Of a stretch of 64,000 nucleotides of DNA, positions 12,609-23,301 are shown piece by piece. Position 1 is the stretch's first letter. Every line of letters starts with the position of its first letter. Source of the stretch: Pristionchus mayeri (taxonomy: Eukaryota > Nematoda > Chromadorea > Rhabditida > Neodiplogasteridae); contig BTRK01000002.1 in the NCBI GenBank assembly GCA_036245805.1, forward strand, positions 2,414,689 through 2,478,688, given 5' to 3'. Below the pieces are notes generated by a model. The model had not been told where the DNA came from, made no database searches, and saw only the letters and a program-made list of their open reading frames with translations. A program made the position numbers and the translations under genes.

Positions 12609-15600
12609 GGCGGTTGTCACGAAAGAGGAAAAAACTGAAGCCGTCTACGACGTTATCGCTTCAAACGTCGTCTCTCCGCATTATGGCTCAGGTAAGCGTC
12701 CTTAGTTGCGTTTTTATATTTGACTTGAAAGGCATTAGAATTTGAACTAGGTAACTTAGCCCTTTTGAATATTACTTTTGCTTGACTATAGTTGAATATT
12801 GCGTCTCCCGCGCATCATCGCGAACTGTTAAAATGGCGGGTTACGGTGATTTATCGACCGGTATTGCAGTAGGTCGGTTCGAGTTGGGCGCGCAGACGAA
12901 CATCGACCTGAAGAACGACCGCTGCATCGTCAACCGATAACACGACGCGAACATCTTCCAGGTGAATATCCTTTCAAATATGCATGAGCCTCTCGCTGTG
13001 CGGTTGGTGCTCAATAACTGCGATCTATTCTTATTTTTTGGCTTAACTGTTTAATTAATTTAAATATATTTGACGATGTAAACTGCAGCGTGCGTCGCGT
13101 CAATCGATTATCGATCGATAGCACGCGACACGCGCGAGTCGGCTCTCTTCTGAGCTCTCGAGGCGAATCCGGGAAAGATAGTGGCTGTTTCCCGTCGTCC
13201 ATCTCCTCACACAGGTTAACCCTCCCCTCCTTCTTGTCAGTAAACAACCTCGAGAGAAAGTTCTTTATCTGTAGCACCGTTTGACTTTATTTCTGATTAG
13301 CTGAAAGTTTATGGATTTTCTAAAAGTTTTGCTTACCAGAGGGTCGAGTGTTCATCATGACTCCTCCGGCTCTTCATCCTCTGGGTCGCCAATCGCCTCG
13401 CCTTTCTCCTACACTCGGGCGAGCTTTTCAAATAACTTGCACGTAATATTTTTATCATTCAATGCAAATGCGATTTACGAAAATGTCACATTCATTTTTA
13501 CTCGTTTCTCTCGCGGGGCGCGGTTGACTCTGTCCAACCCGAGTTTTGACTAGGTTGCTTTACTGATTTAAATATATTTAATGTTGTCGCCTCTAGGATC
13601 TCGTGGGTGTGAATTCGCCCGGATTGAGCGATGGTACTGGCGCGATTACGCCTGTGAAGAAGGAAGAGGTAAGTACTGTTACTTGGACTAGTTTCTTATA
13701 TATTTTTATCCTAGGTTCGACTTTTTTTCTTTTGTGTAATGCTTGAATACCCTCTTCATTTTTTTCGCTCAAAAAATGTCTCATTATAACTAGTGTTTAT
13801 TGTTAGCTACACATCCATTGATGACACATCATTGCAGTCGTCTCCGATGGTTCCTCGTCAGGTGGCTGTCGTCAAGCATGAGACGGGACTGCTCCAATCT
13901 CACGCGGTCATGCTCGTTGCCGAGCGCTCGCCCTAACCACCACCTCTCCTGTCTCCGTGAGTTATCATCTTCTGAAACACGAAAGTTGCTAGCTTTAAAA
14001 TAAAATCCTGAAGTTGCTCATGGGCGTTAAAATAGCTAGGAAAAGCATTAATTGATAGCATTTGTGTAAGTCGCAATTCAATGTCAAGCCTAATTATTTT
14101 AATTTTGATTTTAATTTCTGTGACCCATTAGTAAAAGAGATACAAAAAAAAAGATCTCAAATTTGGCATATTTTCAGGACGACGAGGGTCTCGACGATGA
14201 CGTCACTTCCTCCTCCTTCTGTCCCTCCTCGCTGCTCCTCGACTAAGACGAGAATCCAGATGACGTCAGTGACGAGCAAGGATTCGACTATGGAGATGAG
14301 GGAGGAATAAGAGGAGGGGAGAGTGATGAATGAAGAAGAAGAAGATACAGAGGAGGAGGATCAGAGGTAGGTCCATTCTCCCTATTCTCATTCTGATTCC
14401 ACTGGCTCGGGAAATTATTTGCTTATGTGTACTACTACTTTCGTACTACTTTCATTTGTCAATGATTTGATAAATTCATGAGTCGCGTTCAGTTTTAATC
14501 AATGTCTTCAGTCCGGCTCTCTCTGACCCCTCGCTTTCGTTGGAGAACGACGTCTTCGTTCCTCACGAGGAGAGATCGTCGACGACGATTGGGCAAGGAG
14601 ATCAGAGAGGTCAGTTAAAGAGAGCGAACCAAGAATAGCCATTTCTGATGGTCTTTCTAGTACTCGAATTATGAGAACTTCACAAGCCCATCTCCACTCT
14701 CTTCCCCGTCCTTCCTCCTTTTCCTCCATTGCTTCAACTTCCTACAGCAATTGATCGGTCAGCCATTGTTCTTCTCTGATTCTCTCAACATTCTTTCGAG
14801 AGACTCGTCCCTCCAAAGATTAGCCAAGATCATCCAGCACGCTCGCTGATCTATCGGAGTTGGTGCTGCAGCAGCAGCATGAGTTCGCGACGATGCAGCA
14901 CATGCAGCAGATGACTCTCTTCAATCCCATGCTGCACATCGAGGTTGGTTCAGCTAGAAGACAATTCACTTGCTCATCCTAATCTTGTCGTGAAGAGTGA
15001 ATCCCTTTTATTTGCAGCAGTGGTTCGGTGTGCATCCTCCCCTTCTGTTGCAGAGAGCAGGAGATGAACTGGCACATGAGTGAGAATGGAGAAGAGGAAA
15101 TCGATGTAGTCAATGGAGGAGAGGACGGGTGAGTAAGGGGAATGGGCAAAAAATAAATTACTTTGCTAATGTGTTGAAATTGTTGGTTGGAATAGAAATA
15201 ACAACTCTGCTGAAATATTTATCTGAGCTGTTTCTGATATTTTATTAGTTCTTTGGGGAATTTAATACTACTGCTGATCGTTTCTTCTAGACACGAGTAC
15301 ACTCCCGTTCTCCCACTGAGAAGATTCCGGAAGATGACGCCATCAAGATAGAAGAGACTGTCCGCGAAAGAGTCCAGAAAATCGTCGCTTCTTACTCGAA
15401 TAAGACTCGCAGGTTCGTGATTGGCATATATCAACTGTATTGGAAATAACACAGATCAATTATCGAATACACTGCTAGCGTTGAGACATCAGAAATTTCT
15501 AATAACTAAGAGGAGCATATATATTTAGCTTCTCGAAGAGGGCGAATAAGCAGCGACCGTCTCGATTGGTTCTCACGAGGAGACAGAAGAACATATTCAG

Positions 15601-16106
15601 GTTCATTCTTATCTTTCCATCTATTTGTTTTGGGAATAACTTCAACCCGGCAAGGCAAGGTTCACGTGCGTCTGGGGATGCCGTACCCTTCCCATGCAGG
15701 GTACGCCGGGGTAACGGGAATCCCACCAGGCGGGTTCACGGATTTACGGAGCCATACCCTTCCCGAGCACATCACTGGGAATAACATATTTTCATCCACT
15801 TTTGTTTCAAGCTTCTTCTTCTGAATAATGAATCGTTGAGTGGAATCATGGCACGAGGAGTGAGTCACTGTGGCCATCTGAGAGAGCGACCATCGCCAAG
15901 GCATTCGGAATCACTGACATGCAGGTACCAACTCATCTCTTTGAGAAGACAACAATAACTAGCAATAAACCAAAACGGACTAGTTGTTCTCTGATTACCC
16001 ATTTGAATAAATGAAAAAAACATTAATTCATTAGGGAGATGTGAGAATTTCCTTCTCAGGTGCTCAACGTCTTCATCAATCGACGGGGGGTTCATGCTTA
16101 TGTCAG
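12609..16106 (+). CDS. Homeobox-like gene, fragmentary and probably degraded
   Basis: A series of GT/AG-bounded segments on the plus strand reads as an acidic, Gln/Met-rich protein ending in a homeodomain. Candidate exons include about 12609-12690, 12873-12961, 13597-13670, 13837-13930, 14830-14950, 15291-15412, 15529-15600, one ending at 15924, and 16060-16106. The last four give KIEETVRERVQKIVASYSNK, then RANKQRPSRLVLTRRQKNIF, then PSERATIAKAFGITDMQ, then VLNVFINRRG. This is homeodomain helix 1, helix 2 and recognition helix 3, keeping Phe49, Asn51 and Arg53 but with Val where Trp48 is expected. The segment at 12873 carries an in-frame TAA at 12938-12940, the one near 14177 also has an in-frame TAA, and the 5' edge of the exon ending at 15924 has no clean acceptor. 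It could be a pseudogene or a gene whose exons I have not placed correctly. The subfamily is not identified. Confidence 0.42.
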
Positions 16107-16234
16107 GTGTGTTCATGAAAGCAAACATATTTCCACTTTATCGGTTAAGAACTTGAGAAAATCACAAAATTGTTTACGAAAGCATACATTCTAGACTGAT
16201 AGTGTTGTGTTAGGAGTGTGCTAGCATAGAATTA

Positions 16235-19200
16235 TCACTCCCAATCCTCATCAATTACGCTCAAATCATCCATCTCCTCTTCTTCATTCATTTCGAATTC
16301 CTCCTCACTTTCTTCTCCCCTCATCATCCGGTCGTAGACCTCCTTGAGGTGATCGAAATGATCATCATCAGGCGCTCCGAGTCTCTTGAGGAATCGCTTA
16401 TCCTCATATTCCTCCCTTAGCTCCCAACTCTCCTCAAGAATCTAGAAAGAAATTTGGAACCATCGATTGTCAGTGTACTGTACTTCTCTCCTCCATGGGT
16501 GTTCTCCTGTGCTCATTTTTCTTTTCACAGCCTCCGCAACTCTTCCCTTTTTGGAGAGAAGCACGCTGCCGGTCTCCGTCCTCACTCCCAGCATGCTGCC
16601 GTACACCAGTGAGTTGTGATGCATTACTGTACACTTCATCTTCTTATTGTAGTAGGGCGCCGAGCTAGCAAGAAAAGCTTTATGAACGTAACACAAATTT
16701 TCGGCTTATATTTTAATAAAATCAATAACAAGAATTTACCTGGAAAGTCTCTTTGGTGCGTACATGTTGGAGAGTGAATGATAACATTCACAGATTGATG
16801 TTCCAAATTCAGAAGAGGAATCGAGGAAGACTTTCTCGAAGTTGGGCGAGAACAGTAGGGACCGAATCAATTGGTGCTCAGGCGAGTCCACCTTTCATTG
16901 TAAACATAAAACTAAAAAATCATTATTTAAAATTATACCTCAATCAGTTGCTTAGAAGTCTTCTGGGGTGCTTTCTTGTCTGCCTTCATCCCTTTCTTCC
17001 CCCTCTTCGATGCTGGCACAATTGAGTGATCACACGTGGAGATCAGATTGAACTCATCTCCCTGGTAGCACAATAATACTCTACCAAATTAGCCATTTGT
17101 CCACCTTTCGCCATCTATGCTGTCCCGTGCAGTGTTTGATGAACGAACGAACGTATTCTAGAGCGAGTGGTCGATCTTCGCGATTGGGGAATCTCTTGTT
17201 TACGTAGAACAAATGATTAAAGAACGACTTGTACCATTCCGAGAAGCGAGGGTAACTCTTCATACCCTGTGCAGGACTTAGATGGGTAATACGTTAATTT
17301 TTACTCACAGCCCACCACGCCTTTCTGAGCGATTTTTGGGCGTGCCAAAAGTCCCTCTTTGACTCGATTCCTTTTAGCTTAGGATTCTCGCGGATGCGCT
17401 TGTCCACGCTCGCATTTGAGTCGGTGACACGGGCTCTGATTAAATGAAGCGATATACTTTGGTAGCTGGAAACAAAGTTGCCTAGGAAGTTACGGTATGC
17501 GAAGAGCATACCGTACAAGCATAGGTTACAGTAGTTAGATGGGTTACGGTATGGAAACATTACGATAGGAAGGGAGTTTGGATACAACATGTTATTCTAA
17601 ATCCTTGTTGAGCATTATCTGAATTATACCTGATGCTAAAGCCATCATCAACTAGTTCCACCAGCGCCTTCTCCGAGCCTACTGTTTCAATCCGACATGA
17701 GACTCCACCTATAGTTGTACTTTCTAGATAACATTTACTACATAATTATAATATGACCTATTTCCTCATCCTTCGTGGAGAGGGATACTGCAGCGATGGC
17801 GAGGCCAAGGGCGCAATCGAATACGGTAACTTTCCCGTTATTGGATGTCCAGCCAGGGTGGGCAAACTGTCCATCGAGTGCCACAACAATCCTTTCCTCC
17901 TATTTTGAGTTATTTCCAATGAAATTCTGAGATGACTAAAATACCGGTGCAACATCTTTTGAGAGATCACGTGCTAGTCTCTCCCATCTCAAGTACACTC
18001 GATCGATCGAAATACAGGCATAGAAACGAATGGTGTCCCGCATAGACCGTTCCTTCGGGATCGCAATAGAGAGGAGATCACATTGATCAATGAGTCTCTG
18101 TAAGAACATTTTGGATAAGAAACCACAACTTGACAGGTCACCATGATCGGCAAGCCAGTTATGAAAGCGGAAACGGGCAGAGCCTGATTCATTTCATAAA
18201 CTCGACTTTTCCCTCTGCCCCTTTTCGGCTGACTGTCCCATCGGAAGTGCTTCTTGCATCCGGTGCACGAGTAGGTCACCCATAGTGCGCTGGCCTTTTG
18301 CCTCCATTGCACACTTATCGGATCGATTAGTGCACCACACTCTTGGCATCTACGAAAGAGCATGTCAATCATGGGTTTCGCAGTCAGAAAATATGACGAA
18401 TGCACTGTAGTATCTTCTTCTTCCTCCTCTTCTGTATCTGATTCGCTCTGATAGGAAACTTGTGAGAAACGAAATGAGGAGTCCTTCAATATTTTTTTTG
18501 GTTTGCCCCATTCTAGAGCTAACCTTTCTCTCTACAGTAGGAGCACTTGAGATGGTCGATATTAATCTCTGAGGTACTACACCATCCATTGCAGAACTTT
18601 AAGAGGCGATCAGAAGCTGCGACACCGACAGAGGAGTCGCATCGGGAGTCTGGATTTTTTTCGTTCGATAATTTATTGCATTGATAAGTAGGTACTATAC
18701 TGATTCTAGTTTAGACATACAATTGGTATTCGATGAGGAGTCATGACAACCAGGCAAATCCAATATTTCGGTGCCTGGTAATAACATATCACTATCAAAG
18801 CGGTATCATTATGTGAAAGATACCATATTCTTTAAACTAGGCCGAAACTGTTCTAGAGAACACGGAACATATTTTAGTGGTTTTTTCTCAATCTTTCCTT
18901 CCTTTTGATACAGCCCTTGACCTACCCTTCCCTATTAGTGGCGTCGTCGAAAACACATGTACAGAACCATCAACTTCCTATTCCTGTCACATAAAGGCAC
19001 TCGCATCGATGGCCTAGTGGCAGAATCCCTGCCAAGCAGGAGGCCCGGGTTCGGTTCCCGGTCGATGCACCGATGTGTGAACAGGAATAGGATGTAGGTG
19101 ATCTCATATTGGCTAACGTAACCCGGAGATAACGAGGACCCGCAAGGGATAGTGCGATTTGTGACAGTGAAAACCAGTAATACAAGTTCCCAAAAATTGT

Positions 19201-20007
19201 TTTGATTAAATTGGAGTTGCCTGGTTGTTATACCCCTCATCCAGTACTGCCTTCTCATCATTATATTTCCACTTCACTCGTTAAATATCTATTGACATGT
19301 ATTTATACATACTTCGATTGTTATATTTTTTGAGTATAATAAAGATTTCAAAATGTATTGTGTACCTTCCCTTCACCGTCAATTGGCTGCTCGTTCAGCG
19401 ACTGTTGATCATCATCTCCCACATCATAAACGTCTTCGCCCTAATATAGTGATCACAATAATATGTGGATACTATTTTTGAGCACAATGTTAAACTTCCT
19501 CTATGATAAATGCTAATAATGTGTCATTTGTTCTCACATGTATCTCATTCCCTTCGAGTGTCCCTCCGCCCTCGTCACTATCCACGCGAACTACAGCAGA
19601 TGAAGAAGAAGGTAGGTCAGTCCGGCGCCGTTTCTATGAGAGAGATAGCGGTCGTTGTTTTCCCTAAGGCAGCTACTACCTCAGTTACCCCAGTATCTAG
19701 CTCGTCGCTTGACGGAACGGGAGCCTCAAGAACATTATTGAATTTAGAAAATAGGCTCGGTTCAACTATATTCTACCTCTATCGGAAGGCCGTCTGCTCC
19801 AAAATGTGCTTCGCACCACCGAATGTCCTCCTTATTTGCCACTCTCTCACGAAACACCTCTAGTTCGCGCAAGGCCTCCTCTTTACTGAGACCAAGAGAC
19901 TTCACCCAAACAAACTGATGATATTTCTTCAAATTGGCAGGAAAACAGCGCGTTTTTGCCGATTGTGCGCCACATCTGGCGCACCGTCTCTTCCGTTGTG
20001 TGAGCAT
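16235..20007 (-). CDS. THAP-domain, transposase-like protein (multi-exon)
   Basis: The N-terminal exon (19777-20007) encodes a THAP-type C2CH zinc finger: RRCARCG, then CFPANLKKYHQFVW, ending DIRWCEAHF. An acidic linker exon follows (19366-19440, EDVYDVGDDDQQ); other linker exons near 19600-19740 are not resolved. A Cys-rich exon (18524-18649, FCNGWC...CSYC) and 18142-18458 (acidic, then CQECGALIDP and CTGCKKHF) come next. The body exons are 17945-18097, 17758-17899, 17630-17708, 17309-17435, 17105-17266, 16939-17061, 16740-16891, 16484-16664 and 16235-16441. Their phases join without a stop. The body contains VALDGQFAHPGW, VTDSNASVDKRI, KRDFWHAQK, HCTGQHRWRK, CECYHSLSNMYAPKR and YYNKKMKCTVMHHNS, the order seen in animal THAP proteins with an RNase-H-like transposase core. 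The first catalytic-type Asp is kept, but the motif reads DGQF. The tail is acidic. It may be a transposon gene or a domesticated derivative; no terminal repeats were found around it. Confidence 0.74.
18977..19091 (+). repeat. tRNA-derived SINE-like sequence within an intron
   Basis: Bases 19003-19069 resemble tRNA-Gly. A perfect 7-bp acceptor stem is formed by GCATCGA and TCGATGC, with an A box (TGGCCTAGTGG), a B box (GGTTCGGTTCC) and a CCGGG T-stem. The anticodon arm is about 4 nt too short: CCTGC pairs with GCAGG around only CAA. It therefore cannot be a normal tRNA. An outer inverted repeat (CCTATTCCTG near 18977 and CAGGAATAGG ending at 19091) encloses it. It sits in the long linker intron of the THAP gene, on the opposite strand. 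The retained internal promoter boxes suggest a SINE head or tRNA pseudogene. Confidence 0.6.
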
Positions 20008-21234
20008 ACAACTGATAGCAGGTTTGATGAAGATTAGCAACGCGACGTTGTTAACCGAAACCACTTAAAAATCACAAAATAGGCATAATGAGCGACAAAC
20101 TGAGGTTAATCAATCATCATCGGCGCAAAACGTTGCACTAGCGTAATACACAGCGCTGGTAACCAATTTATTAAAGAAACTACGGGGACATTGCAAGAAA
20201 ACCGATGTTTGTCGATGGAAATGATGATTCGCAACGATCGTAAATCCACATATCTACGCCTATTTCGGTGCCAAACGAGCTGCGACACTCAGCTACAGCG
20301 CTGGGAACCAAAATAATCCAGAAAAAACAGTGTAAACCAGTGAAAATTGAATGAAAACCTAGCAAAACGGGGGCCTCGTCACGTCGTGCCGTTGTTACGG
20401 GCAATCGATCAAGAGCGTGCATCCAAAAACGACGAGGTTCGTGAAACCTCGCCGACCGCCTCGAGCACCATCAACCGATAAGTGTTTTTATTATTTGTGA
20501 ATTTTTAAAATTTATTTTCGATATTTAAATATTTTTCAAATATTTTATTATATTAACAATATTTTCTAAAATGATCTTTACTACCAAATACATTGAAATC
20601 GTCAATCTATGTAATATCCCTTTAATCCACGGATCGGCGTTTTGAATTGACAATGTCCGAAAAGGCTCATCATTGCGCAATGATTAAGGAAGGATATTAG
20701 CATTTTACCCCTTTAAAAAAAAGAAAACATATATCTATAGAATATTTTGATCTATTGGATCGAACTTTTCCTTACGTTTTCCAGTTATTTAATATGTTAC
20801 GAACAATTTAATGAGCAGAAAAATCGCGAAATGATCCGACGCTACGCCGGATGAGAACCGTCGGATGAGAGCCAAAAAAGAAACCTTCTGTAGGACTTTT
20901 CACAAAATCCGACGGGTTCTCATCCGATCCTGTGAAAAAATCCTTGAATTATCAGCAACCGAAAGTGTGGTACTAGCATTAGGGATAACTTCGGCAAATA
21001 CCAATAAGTGATTTATAGTATTTTATCTCTGAATGAAATACTATACAAAATCATAATGCGCTAAGTAGTTGAAACAAGCCACATCTCAATCTACATCACA
21101 AATATGTTGGTCAAGCGTGTGTGGACTGTGGCTCGGGAATAATGGCCCGAACAGTCACTGAAGTCTTTGCGCTAGCATTGAGCCTGAGCCATCAATTGCC
21201 ACACATCAGTAAAAATACTTGCCAAACGAGTCAC
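20008..21234. other. No gene seen; AT-rich spacer
   Basis: Upstream region of the THAP gene, so its promoter should lie at the left edge. Contains an AT-rich block (about 20480-20620) and a small inverted repeat (GGATGAGAACCGTCGGATGA near 20850 against GGGTTCTCATCCGATCC near 20910). Nothing coding was recognised. Confidence 0.45.
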
Positions 21235-21338
21235 CTTTCGATTACAATTCGGCGTAGCGACTTGGCAGTCGTTTAATTGTAACCAGTATCGGTTAACCTA
21301 CATTTGCATATATACCTCATGTCGCCAGGCGATATTAA

Positions 21339-22936
21339 AAGACCATCCACGAGAAAACGGGTCAATGGGGCAAGGGTCACGGATGGTCAAATTATGAATA
21401 ATTTCAATACTTTTTTCCTGAAGTGTCCATCCAAAGTTAGGGTGGCAGGCACCATGAGCTAAGGTTCTAAGTCGATTTTAAAAAAGCTACAGTAACCCCT
21501 CATTTTTGGGGTCGAAAAATTTGATATCTCAAATGTAAGAGATTTATACATTTTCTGATGTATTTTCACTCGAAGATAACGAATTTTAGGGTGAAAATGT
21601 CATATGGTTCGATATTAAAAAGATAGAGCCAAAAAATCGATTTTGTCGGCCAAAATTGGGATAAATCGTTACATAGAAAATTTGTTTGATGAAAAGGGGA
21701 GCTGCGTTTCACATTTTCTGATTCTACATGTCCTTTTGAGAATACGTGATTTTTTTCAGAATTTTAAAAATGGCCCATTTCGACCAAATTGCAGCCCGAA
21801 CTTGACGCTTTTGTGAAATTTCGCGAAAAAGTCTTGAAACTTTTCAATGTAGATTCCGTTTATAGATTTCAATCACCTTCACATTTTGCATATGAGTCAT
21901 TCTGCAGCAAATAAACATATTTCAATACAAAAATTGCACAATACACAAATATTAAAATTTCGATTTCTTCATTCGAAATTTCGTCACAGCTTCATGTTCG
22001 ATATTTGGCAAAGATGGGCCTTTTCGAAAATTCTGGAAAAAACTCAGATAAACTCAAAAAGACATGTACATTATGAATATGTGAAAAATCTGTCTCCCCA
22101 TCACCAACTTCATATTTTTTCGTAACGATATATGCCGATTTTGGGCGAAAAATACAGTTTTTCGAGCAAAACTTTTTTAATTCGCACGTTTTGCAGTTTT
22201 AACCTTAAAATTCGTTTTCTACGAGTGAAAATACACCGGAAAATATATAAATGTCCGACTTTCGACAGATCATTTTTTTCGACCCTAAAAATTACCCTAA
22301 AAAGGCGAGAAAATAGGAATTCCATTTTTTTTTCTTTTTGACTATATTTGTTTTGAAATTTGTTTATGTGGTGCAGAATGACTCTTGTGCAAAATTTGAA
22401 GGTTATTGAAAGCTGTAAACGGAATCTACATTCAAAAATTTCAGACTTTTTCGCTAAATTACACCAAAGCATCGTTCGGGCTGCAATTTGGTCGAAATGG
22501 GCCATTATTAAAATTCTGAAAAAAATCATGTATGCTCAAAAAGACATGTAGAATCAGGAAATGTGGAACGCAGCTCCCCGTTTCATCAACTAAATTTTCT
22601 ATGTAACGATTTATCCCAATTTTGGCCGACAAAATCGATTTTTTGGCTCTATCTCTTTAATATCGAACCATATGACATTTTCACATTGAAATTCGTTATT
22701 TTCGTGTGAAAATACATCAGAAAATGTATAAATCTCTTACATTTGAGATATCAAATTTTTCGACCCCAAAAATGAGGGGTTACTGTAGCTTTTTCAAAAT
22801 CGACTTAGAACCTTAGCTATTGGTGCCTGCCACCCTAACTTTGGATGGACACTTCAGGAAATAAGTATTGGAATTATTCATAATTTGACCATCCGTGACC
22901 CTTGCCCCATTGACCCGTTTTCTCGTGGATGGTCTC
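21339..22936. mobile_element. 1.6 kb palindrome with TTAA target duplication
   Basis: The two halves are inverted copies around a centre near 22139, each arm about 790 bp with scattered mismatches. The ends read GACCATCCACGAGAAAACGG in both orientations and are flanked by TTAA at 21335-21338 and 22937-22940. A TTAA target is characteristic of piggyBac-type elements, so this is best read as a non-autonomous, foldback piggyBac-like element. Sequences outside it (about 21245-21334 and 22941-23125) are also diverged inverted copies of each other, sharing TAGCGACTTGG, TAACCAGT and CCAGGCGAT, so an older palindrome may enclose it. No transposase ORF. Confidence 0.75.
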
Positions 22937-23178
22937 TTAAGTTCCACTCCAACTCGTAGTAAGGGGTCATGGTATATGCGTTTCCATGACTCCTTCCTAT
23001 ACGTTGGAACTCAAGATCGCCTGGTACCAAGACATATATATGCGAATGTAGGGGATCACGCACTGGTTATAGTGATAGAACGCCCAAGTCGCTATACCGA
23101 ATTGCAAGCGAACGGCAAACACGTTTGGGAAATGTAAGTTTGGCAAATGTCATCCCCGTTCATAACATCAGGACAGAC

Positions 23179-23271
23179 GAGCAATGGTCTGACTCTCTTC
23201 AGTTTACACGCTCTCTCGCCGGTCAGAGAGACGAGAGAGCGTGCAAACTGAAGAGAGTCAGAGCATTGCTC
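23179..23271. repeat. Near-perfect hairpin just downstream of gene C
   Basis: Arms of about 40 nt, GAGCAATGGTCTGACTCTCT and onward, pair with the right-hand copy ending AGTCAGAGCATTGCTC. It starts 31 bp after the gene C stop codon, so it would fall in the 3' UTR if the transcript extends that far. Member of the GAGAGAGYGTGYAAA hairpin family. Confidence 0.75.
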
Positions 23272-23301
23272 GGTCAGACTGATGTATGAAATATCACAAG
23301 A

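Noticed and set aside
19003..19069. Functional tRNA-Gly gene
   Set aside because: The anticodon arm cannot form a 7-nt loop and the A-stem/D-arm spacing leaves it about four bases short.
22110..22529. 139-codon minus-strand ORF in the 21.3-22.9 kb palindrome
   Set aside because: It is the inverted counterpart of frame-broken sequence in the other arm; AT-rich, no domain.
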